A stretch of DNA of 14,381 bases from Methyloprofundus sp. (GTDB lineage Bacteria; Pseudomonadota; Gammaproteobacteria; Methylococcales; Methylomonadaceae), in NCBI GenBank assembly GCA_030636485.1, contig DAOVWV010000007.1, positions 1-14,381 on the forward strand, read 5' to 3'. Under the pieces are notes generated by a model. The model saw only the letters and a list, made by a program, of their open reading frames with translations. It did no database searches and was not told the origin of the DNA. The position numbers and the translations under genes were made by a program. Numbering within the stretch: position 1 is the stretch's first letter; every line of letters starts with the position of its first letter. This document shows, piece by piece, positions 6,939 to 13,804 of the stretch.

Positions 6939-8030
6939 ATGAATAAGTTTATTTTTTCACTCGGTGCTTTTTTGGGGATAGGCATTTATTCTCAGGCACT
7001 ACAATCAGCTGAAATACCTAATACCTCGCTTGATGGTGTGGAACGGGTCACTCAACAGCTTGTTGCCCCCCCCTTGTTACCCGAGCATACACAGATTGTT
7101 GTGGGTGATCCCAGGGTCATTCAGATTAGGATGACTGTTGAAGAGAAAGAAATGCAGATTGAACCTGGCTTGACTGCTCATGTCATGGCTTTTAATGGTT
7201 CTATTCCTGGTCCTATGATTGTTGTTCATCAAAATGATTATGTTGAATTGACATTGGTAAATCCAATGACTAATACGATGACACATAATGTTGATTTTCA
7301 TGCAGCAACGGGTGCTTTAGGTGGAGGAGCGCTTACTAAAATTGCCCCGGGTCAAGAGGTCGTCCTAAGATTTAAAGCGATTAAAACAGGTGTCTTTATT
7401 TATCATTGCGCACCGGGAGGTGTGATGATTCCTCTGCATGTTGCGTTGGGTTTGAGTGGCGCGATTATGGTGTTGCCGCGAGATGGCCTAAGAGATGATC
7501 AAGGAAACCCTATTAGCTATGATAAAGCTTACTACATTGGTGAGCAAGGCTTTTACTTTCCCAAAGATGAAGAAGGCAATTATATACAATATACCTCTAC
7601 TTTAGATTCCATGCCGGATGTCCTGCAACAGATGAGAAAATTAATACCCAGTCATACCGTTTTCAATGGCTCTGTTGGGTCTATGACCGGCGCAAATGCT
7701 TTAACGGCCAAAGTTGGTGAGAAGGTACTGCTGATTCATTCGCAAGGGAATGAAGACAGTCGGCCTCATTTAATTGGCGGGCATGGGGACTTTGTCTGGG
7801 AGGGCGGGTCATTTAATGATGATCCCGTCACTGATCGTGAAACCTGGTTTATACCAGGCGGAAGTGCCGTTGCTGCACTGTATACATTCAAGCAGCCAGG
7901 AACCTATGTGTACCTCAATCATAATTTAATTCAGGCTATCCAGCTAGGTGCTGCAGCCCATATAGTTGTTGAAGGTGACTGGGATAATAATCTTATGGAA
8001 CAAGTCAGAGGGCCTTCTGCTATACAGTAG
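6939..8030 (+). CDS. nirK: Copper-containing nitrite reductase NirK with Leu at the type 1 Cu axial position
   Basis: This periplasmic trimeric enzyme reduces nitrite to nitric oxide. The 363-residue precursor has a Sec signal peptide (cleavage near residue 24, QSA/EIP) and two cupredoxin domains. Type 2 copper ligands His121, His156 and His328 are present, as are catalytic Asp119 (HNVDFH) and His282 (IGGHGD). Type 1 ligands His116, Cys157 and His167 are intact, with the nine-residue Cys-to-His spacing of some class I enzymes (YHCAPGGVMIPLH). The axial Met expected five residues after His167 is Leu172 (codon TTG, 7452-7454): HVALGLSG instead of HVxxGMxG. The usual Trp before that His is also Leu166. 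A cytochrome c gene follows 46 bases later and is a plausible electron donor. Confidence 0.95.
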   Translation: MNKFIFSLGAFLGIGIYSQALQSAEIPNTSLDGVERVTQQLVAPPLLPEHTQIVVGDPRVIQIRMTVEEKEMQIEPGLTAHVMAFNGSIPGPMIVVHQNDYVELTLVNPMTNTMTHNVDFHAATGALGGGALTKIAPGQEVVLRFKAIKTGVFIYHCAPGGVMIPLHVALGLSGAIMVLPRDGLRDDQGNPISYDKAYYIGEQGFYFPKDEEGNYIQYTSTLDSMPDVLQQMRKLIPSHTVFNGSVGSMTGANALTAKVGEKVLLIHSQGNEDSRPHLIGGHGDFVWEGGSFNDDPVTDRETWFIPGGSAVAALYTFKQPGTYVYLNHNLIQAIQLGAAAHIVVEGDWDNNLMEQVRGPSAIQ

Positions 8031-8076
8031 ATGAGCTAAATAATAATAAATATTACACGTTGTAAAGGGGATGGTT

Positions 8077-8520
8077 ATGAGAAAAATGATTGGTTTATTG
8101 GTTTGTAGTAGTATTGCTTTAATAAGCACTGCTCAGGCAGAGGGTGATATAGAGAATGGCCGTGCACTGAGTACGCAATGTTCTGCCTGTCATGGGACTT
8201 ATGGCCTGAGTAGCAGTGAGCAATTTCCTAATATAGCAGGTCAGAAAGAGGCGTACCTTGTTTCTCAGCTATTAAAATATAAGTCAGGGGAAATAACTGA
8301 CCCTCTGATGTCGGCAATCGTTGGGCCATTAGGTAACGATGACATTAATGATTTAGCCGCCTATTTTTCTGCTAATGAGACTGTCGCAAGTTATTCGGGT
8401 GAGGAAGGGGTGTTAAGGATTCCTTTCGTGAACGTGGGCGATGCAACATATGACGTAGAAATGTCATTAGATTCATTTGAAGACCTTATATTTTCGGTTT
8501 CCCATTTAGAAGAGCGCTAG
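8077..8520 (+). CDS. Periplasmic monoheme class I cytochrome c with C-terminal extension
   Basis: From the ATG at 8077 the product has 147 residues; an in-frame ATG at 8071 abuts the AAAGGGG Shine-Dalgarno (8064-8070), so 8077 (six-base spacing) is preferred. A Sec signal ends near TAQA/EGD. One CSACH haem site lies at residues 35-39, and a candidate axial Met78 is in DPLMSAIV. The core (GRALSTQCSACHGTYGL...FPNIAGQKEAYLVSQL) resembles one half of cytochrome c4 or the c553 type. Residues after about 105 are extra. They contain a short beta-like segment (LRIPFVNVGDATYDVEMSL) resembling small repeats in other gammaproteobacterial exported proteins. Its position directly after nirK suggests it feeds electrons to NirK; this is inference. 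Confidence 0.9.
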   Translation: MRKMIGLLVCSSIALISTAQAEGDIENGRALSTQCSACHGTYGLSSSEQFPNIAGQKEAYLVSQLLKYKSGEITDPLMSAIVGPLGNDDINDLAAYFSANETVASYSGEEGVLRIPFVNVGDATYDVEMSLDSFEDLIFSVSHLEER

Positions 8521-8522
8521 TT

Positions 8523-8560
8523 TGATAGTGCATTCTATCACCCATAAAATAGTGTTTTTT
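8523..8560 (+). terminator. Weak hairpin and T-run after the cytochrome c gene
   Basis: TGATAG (8523-8528) pairs with CTATCA (8535-8540) around a six-base loop, immediately after the stop codon. A run of six T (8555-8560) follows, but 14 bases beyond the stem, so it is not a textbook terminator. It may separate the nirK-cytochrome transcript from the next genes. Confidence 0.35.
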
Positions 8561-8635
8561 CCTAGAGTTACATTAACAACAGTTTTTTCTGAATGATCAA
8601 AAACTGAAGATTTAGCTGTATTTTTCACTTATAAT

Positions 8636-8758
8636 ATGACCTTTGTGGTTTTTCTGTCAAGGTTCGGGCTATTCATGCCCCCTATGATGCTACTGGTGTA
8701 TGCAGTCGCATTAACTCTGCTGGAAGAACTTTCTTTTACTTTAATAAAGTTCAGATAA
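8636..8758 (+). CDS. Candidate 40-residue hydrophobic peptide upstream of the NapC/NirT gene
   Basis: An ATG at 8636 opens a 40-residue frame ending at TAA 8756-8758, with an internal ATG at 8675 giving 27 residues. The peptide is mostly hydrophobic, with a core MMLLVYAVALTLLEE, and could be one membrane span. It ends 12 bases before the tetraheme cytochrome start. Small one-span proteins (NapE, TorE) accompany quinol-oxidising cytochromes in some operons, but no recognisable similarity is seen. No good Shine-Dalgarno precedes 8636; AAGG lies 12 bases before 8675. T-rich DNA readily yields hydrophobic frames by chance, so this is a candidate only. A TATAAT (8630-8635) upstream could instead be the -10 of the next gene. 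Confidence 0.2.
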   Translation: MTFVVFLSRFGLFMPPMMLLVYAVALTLLEELSFTLIKFR

Positions 8759-8770
8759 GGTCTGTTAGCA

Positions 8771-9337
8771 ATGCGTTATAAAGCCTATATACTTGTATTT
8801 TTTATTCTGCTGGGTGGTACATTAATTACAGGTTTTAATGTCGCTATAGATAAGATTGATAATCTAGAGTTTTGTATTTCTTGTCATTATGTCAAAGCCA
8901 CGATTTATCAGGAATATAAACAAGCATCACATTATCAAAATCGCACGGGTGTACGTGCTGAATGTGATGATTGTCATGTGCCAAAACCGTTTATACCTTT
9001 AGTTATTTCTAAATTAAAAGCGAGTGCGCACATCTATCATCATTTGATTGGCAGTATTAATACACCGGAAAAATTTGAGGCTAAACGCTTGACAATGGCA
9101 AAGCGTGTTTGGAAGACAATGAAGGAAACCGACTCACGTGAATGTCGTTCCTGCCATAATAAAAGTGCAATGGATCCTTCTTTACAAAAACGCCGGGCGC
9201 AAATTCAACATCGGGATGCAGAGAAAAATGGTGAAACCTGTATAGATTGTCATAAAGGAATTACACATAAGCCATTACATAAAGAATTAGAAGAGCAGGA
9301 CGAAGGTGAGGGTGAGGAAGAAGGTTTTGTGTTATAG
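8771..9337 (+). CDS. Tetraheme NapC/NirT-family membrane-anchored cytochrome c (quinol dehydrogenase)
   Basis: The family oxidises quinols at the periplasmic face of the inner membrane and passes electrons to soluble reductases or to MtrA-type cytochromes (NapC, NirT, CymA). The 188-residue protein has one N-terminal membrane anchor (about 5-23) and four CXXCH sites: 35-39 (CISCH), 65-69 (CDDCH), 125-129 (CRSCH) and 157-161 (CIDCH). The segment YQEYKQASHYQNRTGVRAEC-DDCHVPKP is diagnostic of the family. The Met often found two residues after the first haem His (CXXCHxM) is Val41. The C-terminus, from about 171, is an acidic tail rich in Glu and Gly. The next gene lies 79 bases downstream and is probably co-transcribed. 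Confidence 0.94.
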   Translation: MRYKAYILVFFILLGGTLITGFNVAIDKIDNLEFCISCHYVKATIYQEYKQASHYQNRTGVRAECDDCHVPKPFIPLVISKLKASAHIYHHLIGSINTPEKFEAKRLTMAKRVWKTMKETDSRECRSCHNKSAMDPSLQKRRAQIQHRDAEKNGETCIDCHKGITHKPLHKELEEQDEGEGEEEGFVL

Positions 9338-9416
9338 AGTATAGTGATGAACTGTTAAGTCTCTTGGTTTATTGCGAGTGATATTAAGGTATTGATAATA
9401 AAGAGAGGAAAAAAGT

Positions 9417-10355
9417 ATGAAAATAATAAAAAAAATAATTTCCTGTGTATTTTTATTTCATTTTAGCCTATCAGTGTATGCAATAGACTGGAGCAAGGCT
9501 GAAGCTAAACAAATGACTTTATTTTATCCGGGGCAAGCTTCCTGGGAATGGCTTTTAACAAAATCTGATCATGGTGGGGCAAAAAACTTTCGTAAAGGCA
9601 AGGGCTGTCGGGAGTGCCATCAGGGCGAAGAAAAAGAGATGGGGAATTTGATTGTTTCGGGCAAGAAACTGGAGTCAGATCCCATTGCCGGTAAACGTGG
9701 CTACGTCGATGTTAAGGTTAAAACGGCATATGACGATAGTCACTTTTATATTCAACTTGCCTGGGAAGAGTCGGGGCATGCTGTTAGCCATAAAATGGCA
9801 AAGGATCAGTCTAAAGTAACCATACTGTTTGATGATGGTCATGTAAAAGGAGTAACGCGTGCGGGTTGTTGGGCTGCCTGTCATGACGATGCCACGCATA
9901 TGCGCAGTGCCCCCCATGATAAGAATATAAGTATTTATCTGTCAAAATCACGTAGCAAATTAACCCGTAAAGGGGGAGGCGAAAATTATAAATCCGCAGC
10001 AGAGCTGGATAAGTTATTGGCTGGTGGATATTTTGCCGAATATTGGCAGGCTAAGTTAAATAAAGGACAAACAGTTAAGACCGTTGATGCTTATATACTA
10101 GACAAGCGGCATGAAAATAAATCCCCTCAGGTGACCGCAGTCGCCGAACTAAAAAATGGCTTATGGACAGTCGAGTTAAGCCGGAAATTATCACCTAATA
10201 TACCGCATTATAAAGATATTGTTGCGGGAAAAGTCTATAGCTTTGGTATCGCTATTCATGATGAATACACTCCAGGCCGCCATCACCATGTTTCTTTTCT
10301 ACATACCTTTTCCTTGGATCAGGGAAAAACTGATTTTATTGCTGTTAAGCAGTAA
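9417..10355 (+). CDS. Ethylbenzene dehydrogenase gamma-like haem-binding cytochrome
   Basis: The 312-residue precursor has a signal peptide (cleavage near residue 22, VYA/IDW). The mature protein resembles the haem-binding domain of the ethylbenzene dehydrogenase / DMSO-reductase-family gamma subunit. Features are a beta-rich core (VDVKVKTAYDDSHFYIQLAW, 97-116; VTILFDDG, 134-141) and a late segment, WTVELSRKL...YSFGIAIHDE, 250-283. It also has one standard haem c site, CRECH (64-68), and a second motif, CWAACHDD (151-158), with three residues between the cysteines. The GCWAxCHDD motif recurs in cytochrome-type members of this family. Such proteins probably carry haem and shuttle electrons in the periplasm; the partner here is unknown. 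A good ribosome binding site (AGAGAGG, 9402-9408) supports the start. No catalytic molybdenum subunit is nearby. Confidence 0.8.
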   Translation: MKIIKKIISCVFLFHFSLSVYAIDWSKAEAKQMTLFYPGQASWEWLLTKSDHGGAKNFRKGKGCRECHQGEEKEMGNLIVSGKKLESDPIAGKRGYVDVKVKTAYDDSHFYIQLAWEESGHAVSHKMAKDQSKVTILFDDGHVKGVTRAGCWAACHDDATHMRSAPHDKNISIYLSKSRSKLTRKGGGENYKSAAELDKLLAGGYFAEYWQAKLNKGQTVKTVDAYILDKRHENKSPQVTAVAELKNGLWTVELSRKLSPNIPHYKDIVAGKVYSFGIAIHDEYTPGRHHHVSFLHTFSLDQGKTDFIAVKQ

Positions 10356-10369
10356 GCCGAGTTGGATCT

Positions 10370-10524
10370 CTCGTTCCCACGCTCTACGTTACTGCCGTTA
10401 AGTTAAGGTGAGAAACATAGGATGTGCTGAGGCACGAAGCGCATCTTTCGGGAGCCTGATGCACATCCGCTTAACTTAATGGTAGTGAGGTTCTGCGTCC
10501 CGTGATGCAAGGCATTGGAATGCC
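10370..10524. repeat. Composite palindromic intergenic repeat
   Basis: The 222-base gap between the EB_dh-like gene and the decaheme gene is mostly repeat-like. It begins with CTCGTTCCCACGCTCTACGT (10370-10389), the start of an intergenic repeat I recall from several gammaproteobacterial genomes. This is interrupted by a 96-base palindromic element and resumes with TTCTGCGTCCCGTGATGC. It ends in a perfect hairpin, GGCATT-GG-AATGCC (10511-10524). The family assignment rests on memory, not a search. A second short palindrome, ATTGT-T-ACAAT, lies at 10525-10535. No promoter could be firmly assigned for the downstream pair. Confidence 0.55.
10391..10486. mobile_element. MITE-like 96-base element with 17-base terminal inverted repeats
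   Basis: The left end ACTGCCGTTAAGTTAAG (10391-10407) and right end CTTAACTTAATGGTAGT (10470-10486) are inverted repeats matching at 15 of 17 positions; both mismatches would be G-U pairs in RNA. Inside, GGATGTGC (10420-10427) pairs with GCACATCC (10461-10468), AGGC (10430-10433) with GCCT (10454-10457), and CGAA (10435-10438) with TTCG (10447-10450). The whole unit could fold as one long hairpin with a 12-base bulge on the left arm. It has no coding capacity. No clear target-site duplication was found, so transposition is inferred from structure only. Confidence 0.6.
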
Positions 10525-10577
10525 ATTGTTACAATATTAGCAGGACTCATGCGTTAACTTCTGAATAACCCCTTGTT

Positions 10578-11504
10578 ATGATAAAAAAATATTGCCTGTT
10601 TATTCCCTTATTATTACTCTCCTTTCTTAGCTGTGCGGATGCTATAGAAACTGAGCCTGAATATGCAAAAAGAGGGGCTGCAAGCTGTCTTAAATGTCAT
10701 GATGAGTTGCCCATTACGCTGATTTATCAAACCCCACATGGGCAACAGGCCGATCCTAATACGCCCTCTGCACAGCACCAGTGTGAAAGCTGTCATGGTG
10801 CTAGTCCGCAGCATATTCCCAGCCCGCTGGAGGGTGGAAATAAACCATCACCCACAGTGGTTTTTGGGCAGCAAAGCAATACCCCGGTTGAACAGCAGAA
10901 CCAGCAATGCCTTAATTGTCATCAGCAAGGCTTGCGTATGCACTGGCAAGGGAGTCAGCATCAGTTTGCAGATTTAGCCTGTGTATCCTGCCATAAAATT
11001 CATAGCAAAAAAGATAATGTCTTAATACGAAAAAATCAGGCAGATGTCTGTTTTACTTGTCATGGTGAACAGCGTGCGCAACTTTTTAGGCGTTCACGTC
11101 ACCCGATTAAGGAAGCAAAAACGATTTGTTCAGACTGTCATAACCCGCATGGCACGAGCGGTGAGAAATTATTGGTTGAGAATACTCTCAATGAAACCTG
11201 TTATCGCTGTCATGCTGAAAAGCGCGGTCCATTCTTATGGGAGCACCCGCCAGCTCAGGAAGATTGCAGTATTTGTCATACTCCACATGGCTCCACACAG
11301 CCCGCCTTATTGAATAACCGCGCTCCTTTTCTATGTCAGCAATGTCACTCTGGCGTTGAGTCATACCATACCAATGCACTGTATGATGGTCGTGGTGTTT
11401 CCTCTACTGGGGGGCAAAGTCGGCTCTTGGCGAAAAGCTGCCTAAATTGCCATAGCAACATCCATGGCTCAAATCATCCTTCCGGCGTTCGGTTTGACCG
11501 ATAA
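10578..11504 (+). CDS. DmsE/MtrA-family decaheme c-type cytochrome
   Basis: The 308-residue protein has a signal peptide (cleavage near residue 22, ADA/IET) and exactly ten CXXCH sites, starting at Cys37, 69, 111, 135, 158, 184, 208, 230, 253 and 288. The size, haem number and phrases such as SCLKCHDE near the N-terminus and CSDCHNPHGTSGE fit DmsE/MtrA. These periplasmic decaheme wires insert into an MtrB-type barrel and carry electrons through the outer membrane. Several sites continue as CHxPHG, typical of this family. The mtrB-type gene starts 3 bases after the stop, so the two are translationally coupled. No clear Shine-Dalgarno is visible before the ATG. Whether it acts like DmsE, MtrA, MtoA or PioA depends on missing partners. 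Confidence 0.93.
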   Translation: MIKKYCLFIPLLLLSFLSCADAIETEPEYAKRGAASCLKCHDELPITLIYQTPHGQQADPNTPSAQHQCESCHGASPQHIPSPLEGGNKPSPTVVFGQQSNTPVEQQNQQCLNCHQQGLRMHWQGSQHQFADLACVSCHKIHSKKDNVLIRKNQADVCFTCHGEQRAQLFRRSRHPIKEAKTICSDCHNPHGTSGEKLLVENTLNETCYRCHAEKRGPFLWEHPPAQEDCSICHTPHGSTQPALLNNRAPFLCQQCHSGVESYHTNALYDGRGVSSTGGQSRLLAKSCLNCHSNIHGSNHPSGVRFDR

Positions 11505-11507
11505 ATT

Positions 11508-13772
11508 ATGAGCAGAAAAAGCATCGTTACATCATTTTTTGTTATCGCCATATTAAGTATTTCTATTGCCAATGCAGAAGAAGACGATGATTTTATGCTG
11601 GAGGATGACGATGGTTTTATGTTAGAAGATGAAGCAGGCGACTCGGAAGAGGAATATAGCTTTGATAGCTATATTGAACTAGGGGGGCTTTACAATAGTA
11701 GTGGTTCGCAGCAATTTGGTGAATATTCAGGATTGAATAAAGAAGGTGGCTATGTCATCGGTAACTTTGGTATACAACACCGGGATGCTTATGACAGTGA
11801 AACGGCACGCTTTTGGGGTATCAGCGGAACGGACTTAGGGCTAGACTCCCGCTCTGTCAATGCGGTGTATGGGCATCAAGGTCGCTATAAGCTATTTTTT
11901 ACCTATGACCAGTTACCACATAATCAATTAGTGGGGGCGAGAACGCCTTTTGAAGGGGTAGGGACTGATGATTTGCATTTGCCGGATAACTGGGTACGAG
12001 GTGCGACTACGCCGGGTATGACCTTGCTGAATGATAGTCTGAAAAATGTTGATATAGGCACAGAACGACGCAAGTATAACGGTGGTTTTATGCTGAATTT
12101 AAGCAAGCAATGGAATGTTAAGCTAGTCTATCAGCATGAAGATAAAGACGGCCTGGAAGCAAGCGGTGGAGTGATGGGCGTTTCGGGGTTTAATCCTTTA
12201 GCAATTGTTGCGCCCAAACCGATTGATCAGGAAACCAATGATGTCGATATGCAAGTCGCATTTAACGGTGAAAAAGGGCAGCTTCAGTTAGGGTACCACT
12301 TATCTCTTTTTGATAATCATATTGATTCATTTAGCTGGGAAAATCCATACCAATCACGCCTTCCATCATCCTCAGGATACCTGGATGATGTGGGCGGCTT
12401 ATCAACAGCCCCCGATAATCAGGCGCATAAAATCAGTTTATCTGCGGCTTACCGCTTGGCCTCCAGAACCCGGATTAATGGCAGTTTTTCTTATGGATTG
12501 ATGCTTCAGGATAACCCGTATCTAGGGTACACGGTCAATCCTTTATTATCGGTGGATAGTCCAGTGCCCAGGCAAGATGCAGATGCAAAAGCGGAAACCT
12601 TACACGCTAATTTAATGTTTACCACCGTGCCGATAAAAAATGTCGATATTCGCAGTAGTTATACCTATGATCAACGAGATAATGATACGCCTGTCGATGA
12701 TTATGCAGTGCTTAGAAATGATTCAGAAAACCAGATTACCCAACTGAACAGCCAGACCATACGTGAAAATTTAAGCTATGGGCGCAAGCAACATCGTTTT
12801 AAAATTGATACCGGCTATCGGTTTTTAGCAAGAAACAAGCTTAGTGTAGGTTATGCTTATGAGCGTAATGATAGAGATTATGCTGAAGTCGAGCATACTG
12901 ATGAGCATAATGCGCATATTAAATTGGCGAGCAGCGTTATGAATAGGCTTAATGGCTGGTTTAAGTATGAATATATTGCGCGTAATGCCTCTGATTATCA
13001 TGGCAGCGCTTTATATTTGCAGAGTCATACGCCACAGTATTTAGCAACGGTTCCCGAATCGGTACGCTTTGAGAATGACCCTTTAATCAGGCAATTTAAT
13101 CTGGCGGATAGAAAGCGCAATAAACTCAGCTTTGCTTTAAACTGGATTCCCTTGGCGCCTTTAAGTGTTGGCTTTAACGGTCATTACAGTCACGATGATT
13201 ATGATCAGAGTGAGCTAGGATTGACGGGGGCAGATAGCTTTAGCGGTACTGTCGATCTTAATTACTCAATGAATGAAGGTCTTGGTTTATACAGTTTTTA
13301 TTCTTACGAATATTTTCAGAATCAGCAAGCGGGTTATCAGCGTTTTTCAAATGCAGAACTATTACTGCCTCGCGATGATGAGCAGTACTGGCAAGTCGAG
13401 ACGCAGGATAAAATTCACACTGTCGGTGCCGGGGTAGATTGGAATGTGGTCAGGAATATGTTGGATTTGCAGCTTGATTATACTTATTCAGACGCATTAA
13501 CAGAGACGGATACCCAGCAAGGAAGCGAACTGAATGCTGACCCACTCGCGGATTTAAAAACAAAATTACACAGTTTAAATCTACGCGCTAATTATCGCGT
13601 AATGGAAAACATGCGTTTGCAATTGAGTTACCGATACGAGTTTTTTATCACGGATGACTATGCACTGGACAATATCTCTCCTGATAGTATTGATGAAGTG
13701 CTGAGTTTGGGAAACACTAGCCCGGATTATAATGCCCATGTGGTGGGGCTGAGTGCTTTTTATGAGTTTTGA
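11508..13772 (+). CDS. MtrB/PioB-family decaheme-associated outer membrane beta-barrel protein
   Basis: This is the porin sheath of an outer-membrane electron conduit. The 754-residue precursor has a signal peptide ending near residue 23 (ANA/EE). An acidic segment (24-50) follows with a duplicated 8-residue unit. A long series of alternating-residue beta strands then runs to a C-terminal YEF, the usual terminal aromatic for BAM-dependent insertion. Strand pairs such as IDTGYRFLARNKLSVGYAYE, and length in the range of MtrB/PioB proteins, support the family. The partner is the decaheme cytochrome encoded 3 bases upstream. No cysteine occurs anywhere, so the N-terminal CXXC described for Shewanella MtrB is absent. 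No outer-surface cytochrome gene follows; a palindromic repeat region does. Confidence 0.88.
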   Translation: MSRKSIVTSFFVIAILSISIANAEEDDDFMLEDDDGFMLEDEAGDSEEEYSFDSYIELGGLYNSSGSQQFGEYSGLNKEGGYVIGNFGIQHRDAYDSETARFWGISGTDLGLDSRSVNAVYGHQGRYKLFFTYDQLPHNQLVGARTPFEGVGTDDLHLPDNWVRGATTPGMTLLNDSLKNVDIGTERRKYNGGFMLNLSKQWNVKLVYQHEDKDGLEASGGVMGVSGFNPLAIVAPKPIDQETNDVDMQVAFNGEKGQLQLGYHLSLFDNHIDSFSWENPYQSRLPSSSGYLDDVGGLSTAPDNQAHKISLSAAYRLASRTRINGSFSYGLMLQDNPYLGYTVNPLLSVDSPVPRQDADAKAETLHANLMFTTVPIKNVDIRSSYTYDQRDNDTPVDDYAVLRNDSENQITQLNSQTIRENLSYGRKQHRFKIDTGYRFLARNKLSVGYAYERNDRDYAEVEHTDEHNAHIKLASSVMNRLNGWFKYEYIARNASDYHGSALYLQSHTPQYLATVPESVRFENDPLIRQFNLADRKRNKLSFALNWIPLAPLSVGFNGHYSHDDYDQSELGLTGADSFSGTVDLNYSMNEGLGLYSFYSYEYFQNQQAGYQRFSNAELLLPRDDEQYWQVETQDKIHTVGAGVDWNVVRNMLDLQLDYTYSDALTETDTQQGSELNADPLADLKTKLHSLNLRANYRVMENMRLQLSYRYEFFITDDYALDNISPDSIDEVLSLGNTSPDYNAHVVGLSAFYEF
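11586..11633 (+). repeat. In-frame 24-base duplication encoding an acidic octapeptide
   Basis: Two adjacent 24-base units encode DDFMLEDD (11586-11609) and DGFMLEDE (11610-11633) just after the signal peptide of the barrel protein. They differ at five bases, three of them synonymous, so the peptide is better conserved than the DNA. Confidence 0.85.
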
Positions 13773-13804
13773 TAAGAAATTCAGTGATATGGGGACTGTT
13801 ACTC

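Noticed and set aside
6896..6946. 16-codon frame overlapping the nirK start, considered as a leader peptide
   Set aside because: No Shine-Dalgarno at a suitable distance and no attenuator-like structure. A frame this short is expected by chance.
8593..8606. ATGAT-N4-AACTG as a possible FNR/CRP-type box before the NapC/NirT gene
   Set aside because: Only the first half matches TTGAT reasonably; the second half fits ATCAA at two of five positions.
10594..10640. Lipobox-like FLSC in the decaheme signal peptide
   Set aside because: Phe at the -3 position is a poor lipobox, and a good signal peptidase I site (ADA/IET) follows. A soluble periplasmic form is expected for this family.
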